Source: Trichosphaerium sp. ATCC 40318 (Eukaryota > Discosea > Flabellinia > Trichosidae). Taken from it: a stretch of 64,000 bases of DNA. The notes under the pieces are model-generated. The model saw only the letters and a program-made list of their open reading frames with translations, was not told the DNA's origin and did no database searches. The translations under genes and the position numbers were made by a program. How positions within the stretch are numbered: the stretch's first letter is position 1; every line of letters starts with the position of its first letter. The stretch covers positions 62,001 to 126,000 of the forward strand of contig JALMLS010000155.1 in NCBI GenBank assembly GCA_038496445.1, written 5' to 3'. This document shows positions 34,089 to 45,916 of this stretch, in pieces.

Positions 34089-37000
34089 TTATTTTGAAAA
34101 AATTGTATCCAGAGCAGGCTTTTCTGGTGGTCCGTTGTAGTCACTCGTTACTGTCTTTATTCGTGCCATCCTCTCCTTTATCCTCTTCTCCTTTGCGTAT
34201 TGTACGTATAGAACCACAATACCTCCTATAATAATGACAAGAATTCCAGCAACAACACATGCTGCTACGACTCCTATTGGCACTTTTGTTTGGTTTGGTT
34301 TATTATCGCAGTCACCACTTATTGTCAAAAACAATGCTTGTTTTTGTTGACTGAATATTGCATTGTAAGCACAGTCTTCATCACCTTGTTCGATGGCTGT
34401 GCTATTGAACTCTATTATATTTTCTTGACACATGTGGTTTAACACAAGAATATCTAAAGTGCCCTACATATTATTAATACATGACTGAAGTTGCTGAAGT
34501 TGTGATGTGAAGGGAAGAAAATGAAGTTGAGTGAAGTTGCTTAAGTGGTTGTGAAGAGAAGACTGGAATAAAGGAGTTGATGAGGTGGTGCTTTGGAGAC
34601 GTACAAGTTTACGGATTGTTGTTGAATCATTCATAGAAAGTGAGATGGCCAAGGTTGTATTCGAGAAATCAGGACATCCTTCAACAAAAAGACCAACACC
34701 ACTTTGAAGAGCGATGATAGAGTTCGGAGAAAACGTTATGCCACCTAAAATCCATACCTTAGGATTCATCGACAAACCAAAAGCAAACAAAAAGTACCTC
34801 TAATGATAGTATCATAATTAATATCTAAGTTTGCTACTTGGCTAATGTTTGATACGACCCAAGTGTCGTTGACACAAACAGCTGATTCAAGAGGTTTTGG
34901 TGGTAAACAAAACGAAGAAGCACTTGGTTGAATGAAATTTTGTGTTGGTGTCTCACTTGGGGTAGTTGTTGGCTCTACTGTAGGCGCCATTGTTGTAGGT
35001 GTATTTGTTGTAGGTTGCAAAATTGGTGCCATTGGAGGTGGTGTAGGAGGTGGTGGGAGCACATACCCTTTTGGTATCACTGCAATATTGTCTATTAGCG
35101 TATAGTCTACATCAATCCAGCTAAAACAGGAATTAGATGGGAAAAATAGAATTGCTTCAACGCACGGATCTCCTAAAAAGTTTACTTCTATTTCATTAAA
35201 CGAGGATTCACAAATAATATCTGAAATAGGAAAGGTAATTGTTTGCCAGGTGGATATTGTGCCATTCAAACCCACAACGGAAAGCTACAGCGAAGAGTTA
35301 GCTTTGTGATAGTTTGTTCTCAGTACGAGTATGTGAGTATTTGTTTGATTTTAACTTAATGTAACACCCCACTATATTGTTGAAAGGTACATGTGATATA
35401 AAGTAAAAATAATGCTTTTCTAAATTTATGACACGTACGCCAGGACAACCCCTGACTGCCATAGTGAGATTAAGGTCGGTTATGTTTGCCTTTGGTTTAG
35501 GAAACTGAACATCCATAAAGAAATCCTCAACGAGAGTGTTTGTGATGTTTGAAGTGTACCTGAATAATAGTGAGAAAGATAAAGTACTACGGCATGTTTT
35601 ATATAATACTCACGATAATCGAAATGATCCTACATCCGCTACACAACAAGTTAGAAATATAAGAATATTTTAAGAACTTCAAGAACATACTGCTAGTAGT
35701 AGCACGTAAAACACTGCCTCCATTATCAAGAAGTACTGAAACTGATGTTGACTCTGTTATACGCCATTCAGCGAGCCTAGTTCCCTACAGGCACTTGTTA
35801 TAAGACATTGGAATACTGCTATAAAACATACTCCAAGTTTTTTTTCAGGAGTAATTTGAGCGCTTTGAAAGATATACACTGACGGTAGATCCCAAATACA
35901 TTCTGTAATCCACCTTTATTAGTACACTCCTAATATACTAAGTACGTACGGTCACTGGGTTCTGGGGATCTTAGTGATCGGGGAGCCTGATAATAGTTAA
36001 TTTGTTATTGCTCATTTATAGTTTAAAGCGTACATTTATGTTTCCTAAGCCAACAAACATGGCTTCAGAAAACTGCATAGTATCTCCTTTATTCATACAT
36101 TAATATTAAGGTAGAAAAGAAGTAAGTGTACCAGTTAAAGATACGACCTAGAAGCTGTGTTAATAACAAATAACGAAAAACAAGAATTTGTAAATACCCT
36201 GACTTCAGCATGAGTATAGGTCTCAGGGTGCTGCTTGATAAAATGATACTTATTGTATTTGTCTGGTATGGCTTCAACCCATTCGTTTCGACCGTCGTTT
36301 ACTTTGACTTCAATTCTATCAATCCCAACTATGTCACATGTTAAAACAATAGGTATAACATTATAATGTAGGCGTGTTTTACCATTGTGGTTGCTTGGTA
36401 ATATAGCAAACGATACATCTTCTTTCACTTCAACGATTCTAACACTCATTTGGAAACTTAAACAATCCACTTTACGAATAACAACGTCCACATGACTGAA
36501 CAGTGGTGCACCAGCTATGCTCTAATATTCGAAAAGTATTAGAAAAGACATAGGAAGCAGTTGAACAAGAGTACATCGTAGTATCCGTTGATATTATTTA
36601 TCAATATTTGTGGATAGTCATTTTGACATCCTTCAATTGCCGGATCACACACTCCAGCAACCTTAAGTAGAAGTGTGAATATGACACTGGTTAAAATCGT
36701 AATACCATTAATGTTTCAGTTCCTTGACTACCAGTGATTTCAAAGCATTCACCACCTATTTAATAATAAAATAAGAAAACAAACTACTGACCAAAAAAAG
36801 CCAAATAAAAACCGAATATTGTGCGGTCTTACAAGCACCACTACATCTCAATTGTCCATTTGTATTATCAACTGGATCATAGCAATCATCAAAAGACGTT
36901 GTTGCGTTCGAAGGAGATAAATACCAGTTGTAAAAGTTTTCGTTTACAAGGATGTATTTATTGTCACGATATCTCTATTTGCAACTTAGAATAAGCGTAG

Positions 37001-37297
37001 GTGCGTATAAGAAACTTACCAGTGACGTTAAAGCAGTAAATTCAAAATTACAGCCATAAGATGGATTTCCAGCTATCGTTTTGTATTATGGCGTTACGTG
37101 TCTAATATTAGATAGCGTACTTGGTATGAACGACGTTGCTCTTGCATTCTGTTTTTCAAGTAAGAAACAATAAAGTTTAAGATACTACGTACGATGCATG
37201 TATTATATGGGTAAGGCTGTTGACCTGATGATAGCGGGATAGCGTTGCATTGAAGATACAACAAGCCTAATACAACAACAAGAGTTGTACTTAGCAT
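34089..37297 (-). CDS. Expansin-like single-pass membrane protein 2
   Basis: Start ATG at 37297 (MLSTTLVVVLGLLYLQCNAI, signal peptide), then IPLSSGQQPYPYNTC, ARATSFIP and GNPSYGCNFEF (barrel start), YLSPSNATTSFDDCYD, the GECFEITG block, DVVIRKVDCLSFQM, the NEWVEAIPDKYNKYHF block, a beta-sandwich region, a proline-rich stalk (PPPPTPPPMAP plus Thr-rich), the same Cys-containing domain, a transmembrane helix (GVVAACVVAGILVIIIGG) and a 34-residue tail ending ALDTIFSK. It is the tandem paralogue of the gene at 30335-33716. Identity is very uneven: the membrane-proximal part and two inner exons are almost identical at base level, while the N-terminal exons and stalk differ. About 370 bp separate the two genes. 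Confidence 0.65.
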
Positions 37298-38221
37298 GAT
37301 TGTGCTTTACTACGCGCAATCTACACTTAGCAGGTGTTGTTCTTCTACTGGGGTATTTCCGAAAATAAAGTTTGTTTTTACGGAATGAAATTCTTCGCTG
37401 CGAAAATTAGTACAACTGGACCGTTGGTTCTAGCGAGGCAACAAAAATAGGAATTGGAGCTGCTAGTAGAGTTTTGACCGAAAGTGAGAAACATGAAGAA
37501 ACGTGTTGCAAACTCCTTTTTCTGTAATTGCGTGTATCCCCACGTTACTCTATTGGTTCTAATCGCTGTTACTCCAATGTCTATTTTTATACCCTAACTC
37601 AAAGCTTACTTTTGTTGTATGCTTGGTTCTACTTTTTCTTGTTTGCCGTACATGTGCTGCTTCCATACCCGGCGATAAAATTGAATTGTTGTCTAAAAAC
37701 TTTTGAAAACATTTCTTGGTTTTTTTGTATTGAAAAGGAACAAGCAGTAACCCATGACCAATTTTAACGCGTTGAGATATACGTGAAGTGATTTTTAGGT
37801 ATTTCGCTGTTATTCGAAGCGCCAAAACCTCGAACCATTTGCAATATGCTCATTACGCACGTACGTCGTATTTCAGTATGATCGCTAGGTTTATAGCCTA
37901 GTTTAACAGTAAAACCGCTCTATTACCTACACGATCAAAGACACTTTAAAAAATTAAACGCTGGCTAGCTTCGATGATTTAGTACTGTTGCGCATTCCTT
38001 GACAGCACGTGTTGCGTTTCAGAATAAGAGTTGACTTTGGTACGTATTCTTAAGCCTGTTTTTCAGATTCAAACAGCTCATTGTACCAAGTTTCGAGGTA
38101 AGGTGCGCTCATCGTTATAGGCAGTTGATTTTTAAGCAATACCTTCAAGAATTTTACAAAACAGCTCTGTATTTTGTAATTAAAGGTTTGTGTAGTTGTA
38201 TACACATTAGTGGCCTCTACC
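37298..38221. other. Divergent intergenic region
   Basis: This separates the divergent starts of expansin-like gene 2 (-) and the myosin (+). No supported gene. It contains CACGTG at about 38008 and presumably both promoters. Confidence 0.45.
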
Positions 38222-41200
38222 ATGACGCAAGTGTGGGTACCGAACAAATCCGGTGGTTTTAGTCTAGGAACACAGGTACAACGCAGTTAAACCTCAGATA
38301 CACTGTCTTCGCTATTATACTGCTAACTACATCGCCAGCAAGATAGCAGCGGTAAAAAAACGACAGTAACACTCGAGGATGGCACAGTACGCTTATACTC
38401 ACGTAAACGCTCGAGAAAAATAATGTCAAATGTAGAGTGTAACTGTGCTTACTAAAAAAGTTTTTCAACGTAATCCTCCCATTACTGACGGTGTAGATGA
38501 CCTTACACAAATATCTATCCTCGTAAGCATTACCCAAATGTGACACGCACACTCACCCTTCCCAAAACCCATATACGCGTTGAATTATATCATACTAACT
38601 CTATACAGCATGAACCGGCGCTTTTACACAGTTTAGCATGTCGATACGCTGAAGATAAGATTTACTCGTTTTCTGGGCCTATTCTTATTGCTGTACGTAT
38701 TTCAACGCGCCTTTGGCGAGTATCTTTTTTTGTTTTTGTACTCGCTAGCGAACGTTGTGTTTCCTTTTGTGCTCGTAATTCAGTGTTCCTTTCGATAACA
38801 CCGCATGAGACTTCTACCAGAATTTAGTTTTATTTTTCTTAGTTTTTCATTTTTTTTTGTTGTCGACTCTTTTTTGACGTTTAGTTCAGGTCAATCCTTA
38901 CCAACGGTTCCCAATATACACCAATGCGTTTATTGGTAAATATAAAGGTGTTAAAAGAGAGGACATGACTCCGCATGTTTTTGGGATAGCGGAGCAAGCT
39001 TACAGAGCTATGATTTACTTTGGTATGTTTTTTTATTACATTTCATTTTTTATCTCCCACGTGATCTTGTTTGAGTAATATTTGTACTCACTCTTTTTTT
39101 TTTATATTAGGTGATCAGTCTATTCTCGTTAGTGGTGAATCTGGAGCGGGTATGAAGTCGTAAAAGGATGTCTTGAGTTAATAAGAATGTTTAGGAAAAA
39201 CGGAGACTGCTAAACAGATACTTAACTATTTCTCTGCAATGAGTACAGAAACACAGAGTGTTGCTGGAAAAGTATTAGGTACTACACCTATACTAGAGGC
39301 ATTTGGTAATGCCCGAACAACTCGGTACACTCCCTAAAACTCGCTTAGAACCAGTTACTAATATGTAATTTCGCTTAGAAATGACAACTCGTCTCGTTTC
39401 GGAAAGTACATCGAAGTACAGTTTAGTAGTAATGGTGCTATTGTTGGTGCCAATATAAACACGTACTTACTTGAGAAATCACGTATTGTCTCTCATGCAT
39501 CAGAGGAGCGTAATTATCATATTTTTTATCAATTGATTAGTGGTAAGTTATTCATTATATTTCTTGACAAACACGTGATTTTAGTTCTATTTAAAACGAA
39601 AAACATTTTGCATTTGTTAATCTAATACGTGGTGTTAACATTTTTGAGCCTAGGTGCTACACCTGCTCAAAAAGAAAAGTTCAAACTTCGTGGAGTTAAA
39701 GACTTTCATTACCTGAATCAAGTACGAAATATTTTTCTGTAATCTTAATTTTAATGATTCTCTTAGGGTTGTATGACTGTTCCTGGAGTATCTGATGCCA
39801 AAATATTTGAAGAAACTAAATCAGCTTTCCGTGATGTTGGTATAATGGACCCTGAGCAAGAAGACATTTTTCAGTATGCAAAACTCTACTTTTTTTTTTA
39901 TTGAAAAAGTGTTTCTTATGACCTTCGTAGATTAATTGCTGCAATTTTACATATTGGTAACGTCCAGTTTACATCAAGTGGTCAAGATGATCCTGCTAAG
40001 ATAGCTGACCCTGGATCTCGTAAACATCTACAACAAGCTTGTGCTTTACTGGTAATCAAATAATTCGAGTTCTTTTATTTTGTTTTGACTCTACTAACCC
40101 AATGTGTTAGGGAGTTGATGCCAACCTTATTGAGAGGACACTTTTACAAAAAACCATGAAAGTCGGTGGCCGTTCTTCAATGTATCAGCTCAAGTTGACA
40201 GAAATCCAAGCAGAAAATGCTCGTGATTCCCTTGCAAGGCTTCTGTACTCCAGATTGTTCGATTGGTACGTGTACTCAAGTTTTTTTTGTGTGAAGGAAA
40301 AACTATCTTCTAATCGTTTCTTTGAAGGCTTGTAGCTCGTATTAATGAGACTCTCAATAATGCGAAACGTTCTCAGAAGAAGATTGGTGTACTTGATATA
40401 TATGGATTCGAGAGTTTTAAAGTGAACGCTTTTGAACAATTTTGTATCAACTTTGCGAATGAGAAATTACAACAACAGTTTAATCATACTATATTTAAAT
40501 CAGAGCAAGCTGAGTACAAGAAAGAGAATATAGGATGGGAGGATATTTCTTATGAAGATAATCAAGGTTGCCTTGATTTAATTGAAGGTGGTAGAACATC
40601 AATTTTGAAGCTTCTTGATGAGGAGTGCTTGTTTCCAAAAGGAAGCGACGAAAGTTTTTGCGAGTAAGCCAACTTTTCTTTCTTTTTTTCTTTGGTTTTT
40701 CTCTGCTCGTTTGTGACCCTCCACGTGCTCATTTCTTATTTTTAGAAAGCTATGTAATAATAAAAAGAGTGATAAGTACTTTGATAAACCAAGGACAGCA
40801 AGAAACGCATTTATCATTAAGCATTATGCTGACGATATCGTTTATACTGCTGATGGTTTTCTTGAGAAAAACAAAGACTTTGCAATACCAGAACAATCAA
40901 TGGCTATGGCTACATGCTCAAATCAGTTCCTTGCTGAGATATTCAGAACTGAAAGAGAACAACTATCTAGACCTACTGGTGGTAAGAACAAGAGAGGGGG
41001 CGGTTCAGGAACAATGAAGTTCAAGTCTGTTGGAAATCAATTCAAGGTATTTGAAGGAAAAAAACGTATTACGCCTAAACGTTTTGTTTTAGATTTCTCT
41101 CTCCTCATTGATGACTACTATTAATCAAACAGAATCTCATTACATCCGTTGTATTAAACCTAATGATGCCAAAGTACCAAACAGTTTTGATCCTGCAAAG

Positions 41201-42638
41201 GTTTTGGGACAACTAAGATGTGGAGGCGTTGTTGAGTCTATAAAAATCTGTCAAAAAGGTTTCCCAACTCGTAGAACTTATGAAGATTTCTGGCAGAGGT
41301 GAGCTTTTATCTCTACTCTAATATGTGTTGTTGGATTACTACTAATTCATTAATATTAGATATCAATGTATAGCTCCTGGTATAAAGGCGAAGAGCCTTA
41401 AAAGTGGTGTAGAAAAACTTATTAAACGAGCCAATCTCGATCTTGCAAAAATTCGATACGGAAAGACGAAAGTCTTTATGAAGGTACGCTCGAAATTCGC
41501 CCTCAAAAGCGTGTAACATTGACTACTAGGTTGGTATGCTTGCTGGCTTCGAAGATGAGAGAAATGGAGCTTTAGGTAAGTTAGTTCTTTTGATCTGCTT
41601 TTGTTCAAAGTGCGTCTTTTTTATAGGAAAGTCAGCTGCTGTTATACAAAAGTATATCCGTGGTTGGAACGTTAAAAAGTCTTTTGAAAAGATTATGCAA
41701 GAATTGGGTAAATTAAAGGCTGATTCAAAAGCGTACAAGCAAGCTTTGCTTGACCAACAAGTGCGAACAAAAAAACCTAATCTTTTTTTTGAAGATCCGG
41801 ATGTTTACAAAGCTTGACGAACTCTTTAGGACCTTGAAACTCAAAAATCGACTGTTACACGTGATTTGCAATCAGCTGAACAAAAACTTCAATCAACAGA
41901 TGTTGCAGTTAAGCAATTAGAGAAACAACTACTTGAAGTCAGGTACAAACAATACCATCACCAAGAATCAAAGCTTTACTCACGCAACTGTTGCTTAAAG
42001 GCAAAAAACTGGTGCTGCAGACAAGAAATACCAGGGTCTACTGGCGGAGAACCAACAACTAACATCGCGATTGGATGCACTTCGTGCTGAGAATAGATCT
42101 ACCCAAGAAGAAGTTTCATTGCGTCAAGAAGCTCAAGTAAGTTTATTTTTGGATTTTTTAATTTTGACGCAATGTTTTAGGTTCACCAGGCTGGTGCACC
42201 TGCTGATGATGATGTTATTATAAAAGTTCGTGCTATACATAACTACACTGCCCAGTGTGATGGGGATTTATCCTTCCAGAAGGGTGATATTATCACAATA
42301 GTGAACCGTGATCAAGTAAGTAAAAAAAACCATTAAGGTTTTTGCTTTTAAACTTTTTTCATTTTCTTTGCACGTGATTTTTTATTCCATTCAATAAATT
42401 GAAGTTTGAACAAAGGTTGCTTGATAATAAGACAAATACGCGTAAAAATTTTGTGCTTACAATTGTTGTTTTATAGGTTTGGTGGATTGGTTATTTGAAT
42501 GATCAAATGGGTATTTTGCCTTCTAATTACGTAAGAGAACTAGCACCCGAATTAAAAGGACCAAGGTGAGTCATCCTGAATAACAAATCATGTGCTTTGT
42601 TGTTTGACTTTTTCTTTAGTTCCTTGAATTTATTGTAG
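38222..42638 (+). CDS. Myosin heavy chain with coiled coil and C-terminal SH3
   Basis: Start ATG at 38222 ([18 protein letters not shown]), a myosin SH3-like N-terminal subdomain with LEDGT. Motor landmarks follow: [42 protein letters not shown]-loop [14 protein letters not shown] (split by introns near 39145-39200), switch [12 protein letters not shown], switch [19 protein letters not shown], and [11 protein letters not shown]. After the converter come one IQ-like motif ([18 protein letters not shown]), about 120 residues of coiled coil, and an SH3 domain ([40 protein letters not shown]), then the stop at 42638. About 20 exons, roughly 1,060 residues. The motor resembles class V-like myosins; the tail does not match class I (no TH1) or class V (no DIL). 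A membrane- or actin-patch motor is inference. Confidence 0.88.
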
Positions 42639-43072
42639 TATTCAAAAGAAACATTGCTGCAAACCTACCAATTTATCCGACAACGTGTACTTTAAAATCA
42701 TAAACTTTTTTTTTTGGATAACAAGGACTTTCTCAAGTCGTAAATGTATGACTATTTATGGTAATTACTCTGGCCTGTTATGGCCTCAACTCTACTGGCA
42801 AAATTTTCGGTACTACTACAAACAGAACTCAACCGTTGGAGTTGACCCGGATTATCGATTAAAAAGACATTCTACAATCCCGTTTTTTATTTGGTATTAC
42901 TCATTACCCAAATCCAATGTGGGCGAAAATTACTATGGTTGATACCCATTATTAAATAGTAGTAGCAGAGTAATGGAGAAAGACAAGACTCCACGACTGA
43001 AATTGTCGTTTTCAGGCTTTTTGCCTTTTTCTAATCAGTTAAAAATCGTACACACAAATATAGCTTAGCTAT
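42639..43072. other. Convergent 3' intergenic
   Basis: Between the ends of the myosin (+) and the Cys-rich gene (-). An 85-codon plus-strand frame at 42685 has no family match or signal and is probably chance. Confidence 0.4.
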
Positions 43073-43506
43073 TTATTGAGAACAGGCTGCCCATGCTGGT
43101 TGGCATTTTCCAGTGGTTTCTCCTCCTTGAATACAGCAATAACAGAACGAATGAGAGCTTTGAGCACACTCTGGACCGTTTTTTGAGCAAGAATCTCCAC
43201 ATTGAGGAGTACGTGTACAAGTACCATTGAAACATGTACCACATTCGCTACCACATTCGTATGAGTTGTTGCATTGCACTCCACACGTTTGTTGTCCTAC
43301 ACAGGTTCCGTCTTGACACACTGTGCACTTAGAACCAGAATTTTGGCAATCAGAGGCACCTTCACAATATTCTCCGCATGGATACGTACTACCATTATTA
43401 ATAAGGTTTATGCTCGTTAAACAACAGTTTGAACTGTTTGACAGTACCTTGCAACTAATAGACTAAATAATACCAGAGAAACAGATGTTAATGTTAATAC
43501 GTTCAT
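43073..43506 (-). CDS. Secreted Cys-rich protein with EGF/chitin-binding-like spacing
   Basis: Two exons joined near 43390-43447. ATG at 43506 gives signal peptide MNVLTLTSVSLVLFSLLVA. The mature ~100 residues hold about 20 cysteines in repeated C-x-x-G-x-C patterns: YPCGEYCEG, CTVCQDGTCVGQQTCG, CGTCFNGTCTRTPQCG, CYCCIQGG. This spacing resembles dictyostelid-type extracellular Cys repeats and insulin-growth-factor-binding-like motifs; I cannot assign a named domain. There is no anchor. It differs from the Cys-rich genes in the inverted repeat. Confidence 0.65.
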
Positions 43507-44741
43507 TTGAGAGCAACAGTTTATATGTTGTGCGAAAGTAGTATGTGTATTCTGTTTTTAGTCCGACGAATTCCTATGTTGAGAAATTAGTACGAAGGAA
43601 AATTGTCTGTACTTTTCTGATCTCGCAAGGAAGATGTTCTAACAAGCCAAAGTACGGCTTATAACGTCATACTTTAGTCAAGTCTATGTTTAGTAATGGA
43701 CACGTAGGTAGTACGTTGCAACCACATGTCCACTGGATTTGGACCTGAAAAAACGCTTTTTTTTGTGAGCGCTTTATTCTGCTAGTTTTTCAAGATTGTT
43801 TCTGAGCGCAAGTGCCCATTACACTGCACATACGATTTTAACGTTAACCCTACTTTTAAAACGCCACTCCCAACTAGTAGCACGCTAATTTCAGTTCTTA
43901 TGCTCAGTAGTGCTCCATAAGGATACCTAATTATAGCTTGCGGAGTAGCAAAAGGCTACCTTTGTCCACAAACAGCCCCAAAAAATCAGGCTTGTGCTAA
44001 CACAAATAGCGTTATTCAAACAAACTAAAGAACAAAATAGTATATTATTCTCTGCTGTATAAGCTAAAATGACCATTGCCGTTAATAATAGTCACAGTCC
44101 ATGCCCACCCTATTTGAGAGTGTGAGCCATCCACCTTCAATGGTCAACAGCTCAAGCGACCAAAGTTTGTAGACTTGTACAATGGACGGAGGAGTGACTA
44201 CAGCATTCGTATTTGTAATAGCATGAGAATTGTTTGCAATAGGACATGCTTCCACCGTGTTGAAAAAGAATCCAGGTAACCATGATCCAAGAAGTGTTTA
44301 TGCGCACTTGAGAGTGCAGAGGATAGCAACTTAGAACAAAATGCGTCTTGGATACATAATTGTTTTACAAGTGTAAGGATACACGGGCAGTGTTTTGGCG
44401 ACATCTTTGGTCAGCAGGGTAAACATGGTATTCAAGTATTTTTACATCTAAGCACGTGATAAATCTCACAAAGTAAGAGCGCATGTGTAAATAAGGCAAC
44501 CAGGTCTTTTCGGCTATATTGTAGCCAATGAAGGAGTTATATGATTATGGCCATGGGTCTCCTGTAGCATCAGCCAAGCCAGAATCAAGTCTACGACAAC
44601 CAAATGTTGTAGCAACAAATGGCAAAAAAAGTCATAGCTGGTTCTGGTGACTAGGAAAAGACCAGAACTTTCCAGAGACTTGTTAACCCATTTCGTTAAT
44701 TAAGTGTAAGACATAGAACCCTTGGTTTGAACCATAAAAAA
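43507..44741. other. 1.2-kb gene-poor stretch
   Basis: No frame with a signal peptide, domain or plausible splice chain was found. A CACGTG lies at about 44455. Upstream elements of both flanking genes are expected here; a non-coding RNA cannot be ruled out. Confidence 0.4.
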
Positions 44742-45393
44742 ATGAACACTACCGTAAAACAGTTTAACACAGGAGAATCAAACAATTGCTCTCTCTTACG
44801 TCTTCCTATGGAGCTTCTGCTTGATATTATAGATTTAGACTATGAAGCGTACTCAAAACTACCGCTTGTATCTAAACACGTGGCAACTGCTACCAGATTT
44901 GATTCTAAGCTTAATAAACATGGAAAATGGAAGAGACAAACAAGTGGTTGTATTCAACAACGTCATTATGCACATGGTAAACTTGATGGAGAGCTAAAAC
45001 GTTGGCGTACTAATGGTAAGATTTGGAGGCAGAGTTACTACAAAGAAGGTAAACTCAACGGAGAGCAAGCTGTGGAGTGAAGGAGGTGAGATTCTAGAGC
45101 ACGCAAGGTATGTAAATGATAAACTCGAAGGACAAAGGAAATTGTGGTTATACGCTCCTTGTCATTATTTATGGGAGGTTGCGCATTATGTAAATGATAA
45201 AAAAGAAGGAGAGTTTAAGAGCTGGTATGCTAATGGCCAACTATTCAAGCAGTGTTATTACATTAATGATAAAGAAGAAGGAGAGTGCAAATGGTGGGAT
45301 GAAAATGGCCAGTTAGAGGACCACTGCTTTTATGTGAACGGTGAAGTGTCAAGTGATAATCTCTCTGACTGTGAAACTATAGATGGAGAATAA
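44742..45393 (+). pseudogene. F-box/MORN-repeat gene with one frameshift
   Basis: Intronless. ATG at 44742 (MNTTVKQFNTGESNNC). Residues ~18-50 (LLRLPMELLLDIIDLDYEAY) form an F-box-like start, followed by MORN_2-type repeats: HGKWKR, GKLDGELKRWRTNGKIW, EGKLNGE. At about 45063-45070 the frame breaks: upstream reading stops at a TGA, while the next frame continues with SKLWSEGGEIL, EFKSWYANGQLFKQCYY and KWWDENGQLE, ending SDNLSDCETIDGE. The simplest explanation is loss of 2 nt in a short GAGAG run. If this is a sequencing error, the gene encodes a ~217-residue protein; otherwise it is a recent pseudogene. It is a paralogue of the intact gene at 11594-12298. Confidence 0.75.
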
Positions 45394-45916
45394 AATTAGT
45401 TTACAAGTCACCTTTTATAACAAGCTGTAGTGGAAAAAGGCGTTGACGCCTTTGCTATCCAAAATGATATCACTTGTTTGTTACATCAAAACAATCTTTA
45501 AAGCTATAAAAATTTGCAAAGGCGCAAACATTTACTTTGAGCTTTGATGGTGACTAATCTCTTTACCTGTTTCTCCAACTATGCCCATTTTTCCTATCAT
45601 ACTTTTGGTTTTGCAAACATCCATAGATTGCAAATGTTGTTAAGCAAGTTGTTTTGTAAAGTGTCTATCTGTAAAAAAAAAACATGGAAAAAAAAAAGAT
45701 ATTACGACAAAAAAGCTTGCAGCTCACTAGTAGCCTACAACATACAAATATGTTTTTACCATCAAAGAAAAAGACGAGTATTTGTTAACTTCAAATTATA
45801 GTATGCTTGCATAAAAGATCAACATTATAACGGGACTTTCTGTGTACATTTGAATTGAATATATTTTAATTTCTTATTTTTTTCCACTTTTTTTTTTAAA
45901 TGGAGGAACTCTAGAA
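45394..45916. other. Convergent intergenic, AT-rich
   Basis: T/A homopolymer-rich DNA between converging genes; no coding pattern seen. Confidence 0.45.

Noticed and set aside
42685-42942. 85-codon plus-strand frame after the myosin
   Set aside because: Low-complexity aromatic composition, no splice partner, no signal or domain; likely chance in AT-rich 3' DNA.
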